DNA of 64,000 nt from assembly GCA_013141505.1 (NCBI GenBank), contig JABFQX010000002.1, positions 103,865 to 167,864 of the forward strand, in the 5' to 3' direction. This document shows positions 53,649 to 63,884 of the stretch, one piece after another (within the stretch, counting starts at the first letter, position 1; each line of letters opens with the position of its first letter). A program made the translations under genes and the position numbers. The DNA comes from Methyloglobulus sp. Lineage in GTDB: Bacteria > Pseudomonadota > Gammaproteobacteria > Methylococcales > Methylomonadaceae. The notes beneath the pieces were generated by a model. That model made no database searches. It had not been told where the DNA came from and saw only the letters and a program-made list of their open reading frames with translations.

Positions 53649-55295
53649 ATGAAACCGGACTTTTTCAGGCGCTGTTTTTGCCCAATAGCAATGTTGATAC
53701 TGCTGTTGCCTAGCTTTACTTTGGGTCAGGATGTATTAGCCGGGGATGTATTCTCAGAGACTCTGACCAAACTGAATGCCACGTCCATGCAAGAACGGAG
53801 CGCAGCTATCGATCAACTGGCAGCGGTCAAAGAACCCAGGGCAATTGTGGTTTTGCAAGCGTTATTGGATGGACATTTGCTTAAGCTCAAAGACGACGGC
53901 AAACTGGTTATCGGCATAGAAAACAGTTCCGGCTATAAGCTTAGCGATGCTAAGACCGGGCAGGATTTAGGTGTTGCCGACCATGAAGCTGTACAAAAAA
54001 TTACGGTCAATAACAGCCTTAGAATTTCGCTTAGAAAAACCATCGGACACCTGGAGCTTAGTGCAAACGATGCAAAAGTAAGGCTAGGCGCAGTCTATGC
54101 CATAGCCAAATCTATAGACGATGAAGGCATTACATTACTGCGTGATCGTCTAGCCATAGAACAGGATGCAACCGTCCAAGATGAAATCAAACTGGTTCTT
54201 GGCTTGGAAGCGTTAAACAGCGCTGACAAAACTGCCCGTTTGGGGGCAATAGATTTACTCAAAAACCATGCAAACCAAGCGGTGGTCAATCGCCTGAATG
54301 CGCTGGTTGAAAAAGACGCAGATGGACACTACTTGGAAGCGGATGCCGATGTGCGTAACCAGGCTAAAGTCGCTTTATCTAAAATCAATTCACGGCTGCA
54401 ATGGTACGCGGCCGTTGAAACTTTGTTTTTTGGCTTAAGTCTGGGTGCTGTGCTGGTATTGGCGGCGATTGGCCTTGCGATTACTTTCGGTGTTATGGGT
54501 GTCATCAATATGGCGCATGGCGAATTGATGATGCTGGGTGCGTACACCACTTATGTTATGCAGCAGCTCATGCCGGATTACTTGGGCTGGTCACTGATAT
54601 TGTCTATTCCCGCTGCATTTGTGATTTCCGCGTCTGTGGGCATTGCCATTGAACGCGGCATTATCCGTTTTCTCTATGGTCGTCCTCTGGAAACCTTGCT
54701 GGCAACCTTCGGTGTCAGCCTCTTTTTACAGCAAACGGTACGTTCCATATTTTCGCCTTTAAACCGCAGTGTCGCCTCGCCGGAATGGATGAGCGGCACT
54801 TGGCAAATTAATGATTTTTTGTCATTAACCTGGAATCGCTTTTATATCCTGGTGTTTTGCGTTTTGGTGTTTGCCTTATTGCTACAAATCCTTAAACGGA
54901 CGCGCTTGGGACTGGAAGTACGCGCCGTCGCTCAAAATCGCAACATGGCAAAAGCAATGGGCATCCCCACTGCTAGGGTCGATGCCTTAACCTTTGGTCT
55001 CGGTTCGGGAATTGCAGGCGTTGCAGGCGTAGCATTAAGCCAGATTACCAATGTCGGCCCGAACCTGGGGCAGGCTTATATCGTCGATTCGTTTATGGTG
55101 GTGGTGTTTGGCGGTGTTGGCAATCTTTGGGGCACACTGCTGGCAGGATTTGCCTTAGGCATTGCGAATAAATTACTGGAGCCTGTTGCGGGTGCTGTAT
55201 TGGCAAAAATACTGGTGTTGGTGTTTATCATTTTGTTCATTCAAAAACGGCCGCGCGGCTTATTTCCGCAAAAAGGCCGGGCAGCGGAGGGCTAA
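53649..55295 (+). CDS. urtB: Urea ABC transporter permease UrtB
   Basis: UrtB is one of two permeases of the urea transporter. After a signal-like helix (about residues 10-26) comes the N-terminal HEAT-like extension typical of UrtB (about 30-260: SMQERSAAIDQLAAVKEPRAI). The LivH-like membrane domain contains GVMGVINMAHGELMMLGAYTT and GLGSGIAGVAGVALSQI. The ATG at 53649 has GGAG six bases upstream; 548 aa. Confidence 0.94.
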   Translation: MKPDFFRRCFCPIAMLILLLPSFTLGQDVLAGDVFSETLTKLNATSMQERSAAIDQLAAVKEPRAIVVLQALLDGHLLKLKDDGKLVIGIENSSGYKLSDAKTGQDLGVADHEAVQKITVNNSLRISLRKTIGHLELSANDAKVRLGAVYAIAKSIDDEGITLLRDRLAIEQDATVQDEIKLVLGLEALNSADKTARLGAIDLLKNHANQAVVNRLNALVEKDADGHYLEADADVRNQAKVALSKINSRLQWYAAVETLFFGLSLGAVLVLAAIGLAITFGVMGVINMAHGELMMLGAYTTYVMQQLMPDYLGWSLILSIPAAFVISASVGIAIERGIIRFLYGRPLETLLATFGVSLFLQQTVRSIFSPLNRSVASPEWMSGTWQINDFLSLTWNRFYILVFCVLVFALLLQILKRTRLGLEVRAVAQNRNMAKAMGIPTARVDALTFGLGSGIAGVAGVALSQITNVGPNLGQAYIVDSFMVVVFGGVGNLWGTLLAGFALGIANKLLEPVAGAVLAKILVLVFIILFIQKRPRGLFPQKGRAAEG

Positions 55296-55299
55296 TAGG

Positions 55300-56391
55300 A
55301 TGCTATTGAATTTCTACAAACACGATAAGGCAGCCGCTTTTCTGATGGTCAGCATCGGGTTTATTGCCTTGTTCGTACCTCTATGCAACTTAATCCTTCC
55401 GGCTGAATCGGCGCTGCATTTTTCCGCCTATAGCGTTTCGTTGATAGGCAAATATCTTACTTTTGCATTGCTGGGCTTATCGCTGGATTTGGTCTGGGGT
55501 TATTGCGGCATCCTGGCTTTAGGGCATGGCGCTTTTTTTGCTTTGGGCGGTTATGCAATGGGCATGTACTTGATGCGCCAGATCGGTAATCGCGGTGTTT
55601 ATGGCAATCCATTGTTACCCGATTTTATGGTGTTCCTCAATTGGCGAGAATTGCCCTGGTACTGGTATGGGTTTGATCAGTTTTGGTTTGCTGCGCTTAT
55701 GGTGTTGTTGGTTCCGGGCTTGCTGGCTTTTGTTTTCGGTTGGTTGGCATTTCGCTCACGCGTGACGGGAGTGTATCTGTCGATTATCACGCAGGCTCTG
55801 ACTTATGCCTTGTTGCTGGCTTTTTTCCGCAATGAAATGGGTTTTGGCGGTAACAATGGCTTAACCGATTTCAAGGAAATTCTCGGCTTTAATATACAAT
55901 CCGAAGCAGTCCGGGCTTATCTGTTAATGGCTTCTGGTATGGTGCTAATTATGGCTTTTTTGGTGAGCCGTTGGGTGATGGACAGTAAATTGGGCCGGGT
56001 GGTGACGGCGATTCGAGACCAGGAAATGCGCGTACGTTTTCTGGGTTATCGTGTAGAGCTGTTCAAATTATGGATTTTTGTTTTTGCCGCCATGTTGGCG
56101 GGTATTGCTGGTGCGCTGTATGTGCCGCAAGTGGGGATTATCAATCCCAGCGAATTTTCACCGTTGAATTCATTGGAAATAGTCATTTGGGTCGCTATCG
56201 GTGGGCGCGGCACGTTATATGGGGCGATAGTCGGTGCGGTGCTGGTTAACTATGCCAAGACGCTACTGACCGGATGGGCACCGGAAATCTGGTTATTTTT
56301 TCTGGGCGCTACTTTTATTCTCGCTACCGTGTTCTTGCCCGATGGTTTGTTCGGGTTCTGGCAATGCCGATTAAAAGGGCAAAAATCATGA
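55300..56391 (+). CDS. urtC: Urea ABC transporter permease UrtC
   Basis: UrtC is the LivM-like second permease. Typical features are LDLVWGYCGILALGHGAFFALGGYAMGMYL, FRNEMGFGGNNGLTDF and AAMLAGIAGALYVPQVGIINPSEF (given here only as landmarks near residues 67, 181 and 262). The ATG at 55300, four bases after urtB, gives 363 aa; the longer upstream frame lies inside urtB. The stop overlaps the urtD start as ATGA. Confidence 0.94.
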   Translation: MLLNFYKHDKAAAFLMVSIGFIALFVPLCNLILPAESALHFSAYSVSLIGKYLTFALLGLSLDLVWGYCGILALGHGAFFALGGYAMGMYLMRQIGNRGVYGNPLLPDFMVFLNWRELPWYWYGFDQFWFAALMVLLVPGLLAFVFGWLAFRSRVTGVYLSIITQALTYALLLAFFRNEMGFGGNNGLTDFKEILGFNIQSEAVRAYLLMASGMVLIMAFLVSRWVMDSKLGRVVTAIRDQEMRVRFLGYRVELFKLWIFVFAAMLAGIAGALYVPQVGIINPSEFSPLNSLEIVIWVAIGGRGTLYGAIVGAVLVNYAKTLLTGWAPEIWLFFLGATFILATVFLPDGLFGFWQCRLKGQKS

Positions 56392-57170
56392 GCGAGTTAG
56401 CCCTTAAAGCAGGAGAAGTGGATACCAGTCATGGGCCGATACTGTATATGGAAGGTGTTAGCGTCAGTTTTGATGGCTTCAAAGCGTTAAATAATCTGTC
56501 GCTATACATTGATGCCGGAGAATTGAGATGTTTGATTGGCCCGAATGGCGCTGGTAAAACTACCCTGATGGATGTGATTACCGGTAAAACCCGCCCTGAT
56601 ACGGGTTCGGTGTTTTTTGGGCAAACCATTGATCTTTTGCAAATGGATGAACCTGCCATTGCCCAGGCCGGTATTTGCCGCAAATTTCAAAAGCCCAGTG
56701 TCTTTGACATGTTGAGCGTATTTGAAAATCTGGAACTGGCTTTGGCTACCCATAAAGGCGTTTGGCCTACCTTATTCGCTAAGTTAAGCAGTGTACACCG
56801 TGAGCGCATTGAACAAGTGCTGGAGACGATAGGATTGACAGAACATAGACATCATCTGGCAGGTATTTTGTCGCATGGGCAGAAACAATGGCTGGAAATC
56901 GGTATGCTGCTGATGCAAGAGCCTAAAGTGATGTTGGTGGATGAACCCGTGGCTGGCATGACGCATCAGGAAGTCGAACGCACCGCACAACTCTTATTAT
57001 CGTTACAGGGCGAGCGTTCCATCATCGTGGTCGAGCATGACATGGAATTCGTACGTTCCATTGCCCAGCATCGGGTGACTGTATTGCACGAAGGATCGGT
57101 ACTGACCGAAGGCACTATGGATGAAGTGCAGAACGATCCGCGCGTTAAACAGGTTTACTTGGGGGATTGA
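56388..57170 (+). CDS. urtD: Urea ABC transporter ATP-binding protein UrtD
   Basis: This is the LivG-like ATPase of the urea transporter. The Walker A motif is GPNGAGKTT, the signature LSHGQKQWLEIGM has the LSHGQ form typical of UrtD, Walker B is VMLVDEPVAGM, and the switch histidine is in VVEHDMEFVR. The start at 56388 overlaps urtC by four bases; 260 aa. Confidence 0.95.
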   Translation: MSELALKAGEVDTSHGPILYMEGVSVSFDGFKALNNLSLYIDAGELRCLIGPNGAGKTTLMDVITGKTRPDTGSVFFGQTIDLLQMDEPAIAQAGICRKFQKPSVFDMLSVFENLELALATHKGVWPTLFAKLSSVHRERIEQVLETIGLTEHRHHLAGILSHGQKQWLEIGMLLMQEPKVMLVDEPVAGMTHQEVERTAQLLLSLQGERSIIVVEHDMEFVRSIAQHRVTVLHEGSVLTEGTMDEVQNDPRVKQVYLGD

Positions 57171-57952
57171 TGCTCAATATTACGGCGTTAAATCAATATT
57201 ACGGCGGCAGCCATACCTTGTGGGATTTGAATTTTGAAGTGCCTGCCGGTTCCTGCGTGTGCCTGATGGGACGCAATGGGGTCGGTAAAACCACTTTGCT
57301 GAAGTGCATCATGGGGCTTATTGCAGTCAGGGATGGTGAGATAACGTATAGCGGTGGCGCCATTAGCCATACCAAGCCGGAACAACGTGCCGAACTGGGT
57401 ATCGGCTACGTACCGCAGGGACGGGAAATATTTCCCTTATTAACAGTGGAAGAAAACCTAAAAATCGGTCTACGTGCGGCACACAAACAAGGTATCAAGA
57501 AAATACCGGAACATATTTTCGATATTTTTCCGGTACTGAAACAGATGCTCAAACGACGCGGTGGCGACTTGTCCGGCGGTCAACAGCAGCAACTCGCCAT
57601 CGGCAGGGCATTGGTCATTAATCCTAAATTACTTATCCTGGATGAACCGACCGAAGGCATACAGCCTAATATCGTCAGTGAAATCGGTGATGTGATTATT
57701 CGGCTGAATCGTTCCAGGGGCATACCGCCCTCATTGCTTAAAGTAAACGACGAGGCTAAAGATGAAATCCGCGAAGGTATTATTAAAATCAAAAACGAGT
57801 TGGGAGTAACAGTATTGCTGGTGGAACAAAAACTGCCGTTTGCGCGTAAAGTGGCCGACCGCTTTTACATCATGGATAGAGGCCGCGGTGTCGCTGCCGG
57901 AAACATGGCTCAATTGAACGAAGACATGGTTAAACGTTATTTGACTGTATAG
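57170..57952 (+). CDS. urtE: Urea ABC transporter ATP-binding protein UrtE
   Basis: This is the LivF-like second ATPase. Walker A is GRNGVGKTT, the signature LSGGQQQQLAIGRAL, Walker B LLILDEPTEGIQPNIV, and VLLVEQKLPFARKVADRF the switch region with Gln in place of His, as in LivF/UrtE. Between RLNRSRG and GVTVLLVEQ about 28 residues (about 184-211, rich in Lys/Glu/Ile) are inserted, making 260 aa instead of about 230. The ATG at 57170 overlaps the urtD stop by one base. Confidence 0.93.
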   Translation: MLNITALNQYYGGSHTLWDLNFEVPAGSCVCLMGRNGVGKTTLLKCIMGLIAVRDGEITYSGGAISHTKPEQRAELGIGYVPQGREIFPLLTVEENLKIGLRAAHKQGIKKIPEHIFDIFPVLKQMLKRRGGDLSGGQQQQLAIGRALVINPKLLILDEPTEGIQPNIVSEIGDVIIRLNRSRGIPPSLLKVNDEAKDEIREGIIKIKNELGVTVLLVEQKLPFARKVADRFYIMDRGRGVAAGNMAQLNEDMVKRYLTV

Positions 57953-57964
57953 AGTGAGGTATTT

Positions 57965-58549
57965 ATGAAAACGTGTTGCGTAAAAAAGTTGGCTTTACCC
58001 GTAATGCTGTTTAGCTTTGTAACGCCAGTGTGCGCCCACACTGGCATAAGTATCACACATGGTTTTATGGCGGGTTTTGTCCATCCTTGGCAAGGCGTTG
58101 ACCATTTGTTAGTGATGTTCGCCGTTGGTTTATGGGCTAGTGTGCTATCCGGCAAAATACTGTGGCAGCTACCCATCACATTCTTATTATTGATGGCAAT
58201 AGGCGCAGGCCTAAATTTTGCGGGGTTTACGCTGCATTTTGCTGAGCTATGGGTCGCTTTGTCGGTACTGGTGTCTGGGTTGATTATAAGTTGTAACTGG
58301 CGTACATCGGGCTTTTGGGCGATGGGCCTAGTGGTGGCGTTTGCGTTTTGTCATGGTTATATACATGCTGCGAAAATCGCAAATGGTGCAGACCAACTTA
58401 GTTATGCTTTGGGCTTCTTTTTGTCCACCGCAATTTTAATGAGCCTTGGTATTGCCGCTAGTGTATTAGGTGCAATGAGGGCGTATGTTTTCAGAATGAG
58501 TTTTGGTTTGGTTTCCAGTACAGTTGGTGTGCTATTGCTGGCAAACTAA
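57965..58549 (+). CDS. HupE/UreJ family membrane protein
   Basis: HupE/UreJ proteins are nickel permeases linked to hydrogenase or urease. The 194-aa protein has a signal-like first helix and the motif HTGISITHGFMAGFVHPWQG continuing into VDH, that is HPxxGxDH. A second histidine motif, FCHGYIHAAK, follows, then about six membrane helices. Set between urtE and ureD, it most likely supplies nickel for urease, though urea transport cannot be ruled out. Confidence 0.9.
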   Translation: MKTCCVKKLALPVMLFSFVTPVCAHTGISITHGFMAGFVHPWQGVDHLLVMFAVGLWASVLSGKILWQLPITFLLLMAIGAGLNFAGFTLHFAELWVALSVLVSGLIISCNWRTSGFWAMGLVVAFAFCHGYIHAAKIANGADQLSYALGFFLSTAILMSLGIAASVLGAMRAYVFRMSFGLVSSTVGVLLLAN

Positions 58550-59388
58550 TGTCATCGAATAGTCAGGAAAAAATTAAAGCAGAATCTTGCGGTTGGCAGG
58601 CTGCATTAAACTTAAACTTTGTCGCCACTACAGATAAAACCGTACTGGTAAAGCGTGACCATTTTGGCCCCCTATCTGTACAACGACCATTTTATCCTGA
58701 AGGTGGGGTATGCCATGTGTATATCCTGCATCCACCGGGCGGCATAGTCGGTGGAGATCACCTGACGATTTGCGCCAAAACCGCAGCCCACAGCCATGCC
58801 TTGATTACCACACCCGCCGCAGGAAAGTTTTATCGTAGCTCCGGCGTACAGGCCACACAAATAGTGGAGATCAGCGTCGCAGAACATGCAACGGTGGAAT
58901 GGTTACCGCAGGAAACCATTATTTACGAAGGCGCACAATTAAAGTCTTTGGTTAAGGTCGATCTTGCTCCAGATGCCCGTTTTATTGGTTGGGAAATTTT
59001 ATCCTTAGGTCGGCCTGCAAGTGCTGAGGGTTTTGAATACGGTGCGGCGGATCTGAACTGGCAGATTTGTTGCCAAAATCAGCCGTTATTTCTGGAACGT
59101 TTGCGTCTGGATGCACAGGCTTTTGCAGCACGTTGGGGTTTGCAGGGCTGTTCAGCTTGCGGAACACTGTTTGCCACTCCGGCTAGTGCTGAAAGTTTGG
59201 TGGCTATTCAAAATTTAATTGGCGATACCAAAGGCCGTGGCGTAACGCGCATTGATGAACTGCTGATTTGCAGGGCTTTGGATGGTCGAAGCGATCTGTT
59301 GCGCGGTTTTTTCGAGCAAGTATGGGCGATTGTACGGCCTGATACTGTGCAGCGTAAGGCTTGTGCGCCTCGTATTTGGGCAACTTGA
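58549..59388 (+). CDS. ureD: Urease accessory protein UreD (UreH)
   Basis: UreD binds apo-urease and, with UreF and UreG, forms the maturation complex. The family segments KRDHFGPLSVQRPFYPEGGV, YILHPPGGIVGGDHL and TTPAAGKFYRSSG are present, as is WLPQETIIYEGA. The 279-aa length is normal. The ATG overlaps the stop of the hupE-like gene by one base. Confidence 0.95.
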   Translation: MSSNSQEKIKAESCGWQAALNLNFVATTDKTVLVKRDHFGPLSVQRPFYPEGGVCHVYILHPPGGIVGGDHLTICAKTAAHSHALITTPAAGKFYRSSGVQATQIVEISVAEHATVEWLPQETIIYEGAQLKSLVKVDLAPDARFIGWEILSLGRPASAEGFEYGAADLNWQICCQNQPLFLERLRLDAQAFAARWGLQGCSACGTLFATPASAESLVAIQNLIGDTKGRGVTRIDELLICRALDGRSDLLRGFFEQVWAIVRPDTVQRKACAPRIWAT

Positions 59389-59412
59389 TTAGAATGGAAT
59401 TGGAATAACACG

Positions 59413-59715
59413 ATGCAATTAACGCCCCGCGAAAAAGACAAATTGCTGATATTTACTGCCGGGCTGCTGGCCGAACGGCGCAAGGCCAGGGGTCTTAAGC
59501 TCAATTATCCAGAAGCCGTGGCTTTTATCAGTGCTGCGATCATGGAAGGTGCGCGAGATGGTCGCACGGTTGCTGAGTTAATGGAATTCGGTCGCACCCT
59601 GCTATTCCGTGATGATGTCATGGAAGGCGTGACGGAAATGCTGCCCGATGTCCAAGTAGAAGCCACCTTCCCTGACGGCACCAAGCTGGTGACTGTCCAT
59701 AACCCTATCGAATAG
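59413..59715 (+). CDS. ureA: Urease subunit gamma
   Basis: UreA is the smallest structural subunit of bacterial urease. The 100-aa protein starts [20 protein letters not shown] and contains [20 protein letters not shown], both invariant. It is the first of the separate ureA-ureB-ureC subunit genes. Confidence 0.97.
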   Translation: MQLTPREKDKLLIFTAGLLAERRKARGLKLNYPEAVAFISAAIMEGARDGRTVAELMEFGRTLLFRDDVMEGVTEMLPDVQVEATFPDGTKLVTVHNPIE

Positions 59716-59725
59716 GAATAGCATC

Positions 59726-60043
59726 ATGATTCCAGGCGAAATAATTACTGCTGACGGCGATTTGGATCTGAATGTGGGACGTGAAGCTATTAGCGTGTTG
59801 GTAGCCAACAGCGGCGACCGGCCTATCCAAGTCGGCTCACATTATCATTTTTTTGAAACCAATCCCGCCTTGCATTTTGATCGAGCGGCAACCCGTGGCT
59901 TTCGCTTGGACATTCCGGCGGGAACAGCCGTGCGCTTTGAGCCGGGTCAACAACGCGAAGTGCAATTGGTCGCTTTTGCCGGATTACGCCGAATTTACGG
60001 GTTTCGCCAAGCCATAATGGGTGCATTGGAGTCAGATAGATGA
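59726..60043 (+). CDS. ureB: Urease subunit beta
   Basis: UreB is the second structural subunit, 105 aa. [37 protein letters not shown] and the [18 protein letters not shown] stretch are diagnostic. The stop overlaps the ureC start by four bases (ATGA). Confidence 0.97.
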   Translation: MIPGEIITADGDLDLNVGREAISVLVANSGDRPIQVGSHYHFFETNPALHFDRAATRGFRLDIPAGTAVRFEPGQQREVQLVAFAGLRRIYGFRQAIMGALESDR

Positions 60044-61743
60044 GCCGAATCAGCAGACAAGCCTACGCCGACATGTTCGGCCCTAGCACTGGCGATAAGG
60101 TACGTCTGGGCGATAGTGGCCTATTTCTTGAAGTTGAAGAAGACAGCACCGTTTATGGTGATGAAGTCAAATTTGGGGGAGGCAAAGTCATCCGCGACGG
60201 CATGGGGCAAAGTCAGCTTGATTCCCTCACGGCAGTGGATTTGGTAATTACTAATGCGCTTATCGTCGATCACTGGGGCATTATTAAAGCCGATGTCGGC
60301 ATCAAAAACGGACGCATTGCAGGTATCGGCAAGGCCGGCAATCCCGACACCCAAGCTGGCGTTGATATTGTCATCGGCCCTGGTACTGAAATTATTGCGG
60401 GCGAAGGCCAGATATTGACGGCGGGCGGCATAGACGCACATATCCATTTTATTTGCCCACAGCAAATCGAAGAAGCCTTGATGTCGGGCGTGACGACCAT
60501 GATCGGCGGCGGCACAGGGCCCGCTACGGGGACGAACGCGACCACCTGTACGCCTGGGCCTTGGAATATCCATCACATGCTGTTGGCATTAGATGGCTTC
60601 CCCATGAACTTTGGTTTGCTGGGTAAAGGCAACGCCAGCCTGCCCTCTGCATTGGAAGAGCAAGTACGCGCTGGCGCGATGGGACTAAAATTGCATGAAG
60701 ATTGGGGGACGACACCCGCTGCCATCGATTGCTGCCTGTATGTGGCAGATCAGTACGATATGCAAGTCGCTATCCATACCGACACCTTAAACGAATCCGG
60801 TTTTGTCGAAGATACTTTCGCCGCCTTCAATGGCCGCACCATCCACACCTACCATACCGAAGGCGCAGGCGGCGGCCACGCCCCTGATATTATCAAGGCT
60901 TGCGGCGAAGCCAACGTATTGCCTTCGTCGACCAACCCGACTCGGCCTTACACGATAAATACGGTAGACGAGCATTTGGATATGCTGATGGTCTGCCATC
61001 ACCTTGACCCCGGCATTGCCGAAGATGTCGCCTTTGCGGAATCGCGTATACGCCGCGAGACCATTGCCGCCGAAGATATACTCCACGACCTGGGCGCATT
61101 TTCGATGATTTCCTCGGATTCCCAAGCCATGGGGCGGGTGGGCGAAGTCGTTATCCGCACTTGGCAAACCGCGCATAAGATGAAAACCCAACGTGGGCAA
61201 TTAAAAGAAGACACCGCACACAATGACAATTTCCGTATCAAACGCTACATCGCCAAATACACCATTAACCCTGCCATTACACATGGGATTGCCCATGAAG
61301 TGGGTTCGGTCGAAGTAGGTAAACTCGCTGATCTGGTGCTGTGGCATCCCGCTTTTTTTGCCACCAAGCCTAGCCTGATTTTAAAAGGCGGCTTTATTGC
61401 CGCCGCACCTATGGGTGATCCGAATGCCTCGATTCCTACCCCTCAGCCAGTGCATTATCGGCAGATGTTTGGGGGATTCGGGATGGCTGCCTCTGCAACA
61501 TCCATGTTTTTTCTACCTAGAGTTGCTGTCGAGTCTGATATTGCAAAAGCCTTGAAACTTAAAAAGCAGGTGGGTGTGGTGAAAGGAACCCGTACCATCG
61601 GCAAAAAGGATTTAATCCATAATAACTACCAACCGAATATTGAAGTTGATCCACAAAGCTATGAAGTTCGTGCTGATGGGCTGCTTTTAACCTGTGAACC
61701 CGCGACAATATTACCGTTTACCCAACGCTACTTTTTATTTTGA
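60040..61743 (+). CDS. ureC: Urease subunit alpha (catalytic)
   Basis: UreC holds the di-nickel site that hydrolyses urea to ammonia and carbamate. All expected residues are present at the standard numbers: His134 and His136 (DAHIHF), carbamylated Lys217 and His219 (GLKLHED), His246 (IHTDT), His272 (YHTEG), flap His320 with Cys319 (MVCHHLD) and Asp360 (SSDSQ). The 567-aa length is normal, so the enzyme should be active once loaded with nickel. Confidence 0.98.
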   Translation: MSRISRQAYADMFGPSTGDKVRLGDSGLFLEVEEDSTVYGDEVKFGGGKVIRDGMGQSQLDSLTAVDLVITNALIVDHWGIIKADVGIKNGRIAGIGKAGNPDTQAGVDIVIGPGTEIIAGEGQILTAGGIDAHIHFICPQQIEEALMSGVTTMIGGGTGPATGTNATTCTPGPWNIHHMLLALDGFPMNFGLLGKGNASLPSALEEQVRAGAMGLKLHEDWGTTPAAIDCCLYVADQYDMQVAIHTDTLNESGFVEDTFAAFNGRTIHTYHTEGAGGGHAPDIIKACGEANVLPSSTNPTRPYTINTVDEHLDMLMVCHHLDPGIAEDVAFAESRIRRETIAAEDILHDLGAFSMISSDSQAMGRVGEVVIRTWQTAHKMKTQRGQLKEDTAHNDNFRIKRYIAKYTINPAITHGIAHEVGSVEVGKLADLVLWHPAFFATKPSLILKGGFIAAAPMGDPNASIPTPQPVHYRQMFGGFGMAASATSMFFLPRVAVESDIAKALKLKKQVGVVKGTRTIGKKDLIHNNYQPNIEVDPQSYEVRADGLLLTCEPATILPFTQRYFLF

Positions 61744-61745
61744 CT

Positions 61746-62177
61746 ATGCTGAAACTGACTGAATTGGCTCCAGACACGACAACGCCTGATGATGTGGTGA
61801 CATTGCCGTATGAAACCCGTCAGAAAAGCCGTCTATTAAGCCAGACCGATGGTGGAACTAAGATTGGAATATTTTTACCTCGTGGTCAAATGCTGAGTCA
61901 CGGTTTGGTATTGAAGGGCCATGATGATTATCGTGTTCGGGTTAATGCGGCGGCAGAGTCATTGTCCGTAATACGCACCGATAACACATTGCAATTCGCT
62001 CGCGCTTGTTATCATCTGGGTAATCGACATATTGCCTTACAGATTCTACCCGACGAACTACGTTTTCTGACCGACCACGTTTTAGACCAAATGCTGGTAG
62101 GTCTAGGATTAACGGTTACCCATGAATTGCTGCCTTTTGAACCGGAGCAAGGCGCATATCACGGCCATGGTCACTGA
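61746..62177 (+). CDS. ureE: Urease accessory protein UreE (nickel chaperone)
   Basis: UreE delivers nickel to the UreDFG-urease complex. The sequence includes TLPYETRQKSRLLSQTDGGT, FLPRGQMLSHGLVL and ACYHLGNRHIALQI with the dimer-interface nickel histidine. The tail ends in AYHGHGH, a short His-rich end rather than the long one of Klebsiella. The ATG at 61746 is preferred over TTG 61740; 143 aa. It overlaps ureF by 11 bases. Confidence 0.93.
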   Translation: MLKLTELAPDTTTPDDVVTLPYETRQKSRLLSQTDGGTKIGIFLPRGQMLSHGLVLKGHDDYRVRVNAAAESLSVIRTDNTLQFARACYHLGNRHIALQILPDELRFLTDHVLDQMLVGLGLTVTHELLPFEPEQGAYHGHGH

Positions 62178-62841
62178 TCTGGCATTATTGCGGTTGTTGC
62201 AATTAGTCAGCCCCGGCTTGCCGATAGGCATGTACAGTTATTCTCAAGGCTTGGAACGTGCAGTAGATGATGGTTGGATAAACAATTCATCCGAAGCAGG
62301 GGAATGGATTTGTGGCCTAATGGATAACTGCTTGACCTATATCGACCTACCAATACTGGCAAGGCTATACTTTGCCTGGACTAGCGGTGATGAGGATAGG
62401 GTTACCTATTGGAGCAGGACGTTAATCGCTTGCCGCGAAACAGCCGAACTCAGGGCAGAAGACCGGCAAACCGGTCAGGCCTTAGCGCGTTTGCTTGACG
62501 CTATGGAAATGCCAGAAATGCAGGTCTGGATACGCAAACCAGAAACTACGCTTGCTACGGTATTCAGTTTTACTGCAGTTTTGTGGGATATTCCTAAACA
62601 CGAAGCAATGCTGGGTTATTTATGGAGCTGGTTAGAAAATCAAGTCTTATGTGCAGTCAAATTAGTACCATTAGGGCAAGTGGCAGGCCAGCGGTTATTG
62701 GCGGATTTAGCCGCAAAAATACCCGGATTGGTTGATAAGGCATTACAGCTTGCCGACGACGAAATCGGTGGCAGTGCATTCGGCCTAGCCTTAGCCAGTA
62801 GTCGGCATGAAATGCAATATTCAAGATTATTTCGTTCGTGA
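62167..62841 (+). CDS. ureF: Urease accessory protein UreF
   Basis: UreF is part of the UreDFG maturation complex and acts on the UreG GTPase. Family segments are [21 protein letters not shown] and the C-terminal [23 protein letters not shown] 62167 gives 224 aa, the usual size; a longer frame extends inside ureE. ureG begins seven bases after the stop. Confidence 0.93.
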   Translation: MVTDLALLRLLQLVSPGLPIGMYSYSQGLERAVDDGWINNSSEAGEWICGLMDNCLTYIDLPILARLYFAWTSGDEDRVTYWSRTLIACRETAELRAEDRQTGQALARLLDAMEMPEMQVWIRKPETTLATVFSFTAVLWDIPKHEAMLGYLWSWLENQVLCAVKLVPLGQVAGQRLLADLAAKIPGLVDKALQLADDEIGGSAFGLALASSRHEMQYSRLFRS

Positions 62842-62848
62842 GGATAAA

Positions 62849-63460
62849 ATGAATAGCAAACAGATATTACGGGTCGGTATCGGTGGCCCAGTAGGTTCGG
62901 GTAAAACTGCATTGGTGGATGCCTTATGTAAGCAGATGCGCGGTGATTTTGAAATCGCGGTCGTCACCAATGACATCTACACCCGCGAAGACCAGCAGTT
63001 TTTAATCCGTAGCCAAGCCCTACCCGAAGAACGTATTTTAGGTGTGGAAACGGGTGGCTGCCCGCATACCGCCATCCGGGAAGATGCGTCTATGAATCTT
63101 GCCGCAGTCGATGAGTTAAGCCAGCGCTTTGATAACCTCGACTTTATCATGGTCGAAAGCGGTGGCGACAACCTCAGCGCAACGTTCAGCCCGGAACTCG
63201 CCGACCTGACCATTTACGTCATCGACGTATCGGCAGGTGACAAAATCCCCCGCAAAGGCGGTCCAGGCATTACCCGTTCCGATTTATTGGTCATCAACAA
63301 AATCGATTTAGCCCCATATGTCGGCGCATCACTTGAAGTCATGGATCGGGATGCAAAAAAAATGCGTGGGTCACGACCCTTTGTTTTCACCAACCTAAAA
63401 ACGGGCATCGGCCTTAAGGATATTAGCGATTTCATTGTTGAGCAAGGGATGTTGGGGTGA
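62849..63460 (+). CDS. ureG: Urease accessory protein UreG (GTPase)
   Basis: UreG is the SIMIBI GTPase that drives nickel insertion into urease. The P-loop is [15 protein letters not shown], the nickel-binding CPH is in [17 protein letters not shown], and [15 protein letters not shown] and [10 protein letters not shown] are the G3/G4 motifs. ATG 62849 has AGGA upstream and yields 203 aa; the upstream extension lies in ureF. It ends the urease operon. Confidence 0.97.
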   Translation: MNSKQILRVGIGGPVGSGKTALVDALCKQMRGDFEIAVVTNDIYTREDQQFLIRSQALPEERILGVETGGCPHTAIREDASMNLAAVDELSQRFDNLDFIMVESGGDNLSATFSPELADLTIYVIDVSAGDKIPRKGGPGITRSDLLVINKIDLAPYVGASLEVMDRDAKKMRGSRPFVFTNLKTGIGLKDISDFIVEQGMLG

Positions 63461-63884
63461 TGTTTTTCCGCTAATAGCCTTCTTTATCATCATAGATATG
63501 CACTGTACCTGATTTTGTGCTGATTTAACGCGTTTCCACTAAGCGTTTTTTGACTTTATCCGCTGAAAATCTTGGAAATGTAGCGTTAGCGGAGTGAGAA
63601 TGCAAAGCATAACGACGAGCCATTGTGCAACAAGTTTTATGCCCCTTGCCGGGCAAAAACGCGAGGCAGCCCCCACAACAAGGAGGGTCTATGGACACAC
63701 GGCTGGGGTAACTGAAGGCAGTGGCTATCGCGTGTACCCAAAGGGCATCAATAATTTTTGCCGATTTTTCAAGCAGGATGCCCGGAAAAATCTTTCGCAA
63801 AAATAGCGGCACTATCACGCCTTTTTGAGTATTGTTAAATTAATATAGTCATTATAAACTCTCTTCATTTCTAATGGGGGTTTG
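63461..63884. other. Interval between ureG and a transposase gene
   Basis: No supported gene lies in these 424 bases. Open frames of 97 codons (minus, 63525-63818) and 70 codons (plus, 63594-63806) overlap each other, lack recognisable motifs and have no good ribosome-binding site. The region may be part of a mobile element or a dispersed repeat upstream of the transposase. No terminator with a clear T tract is visible directly after ureG. Confidence 0.5.

Noticed and set aside
63525..63818. 97-codon minus-strand open frame
   Set aside because: No recognisable domain, poor ribosome-binding site, odd composition, and an opposing frame of similar quality; treated as non-coding or part of a repeat.
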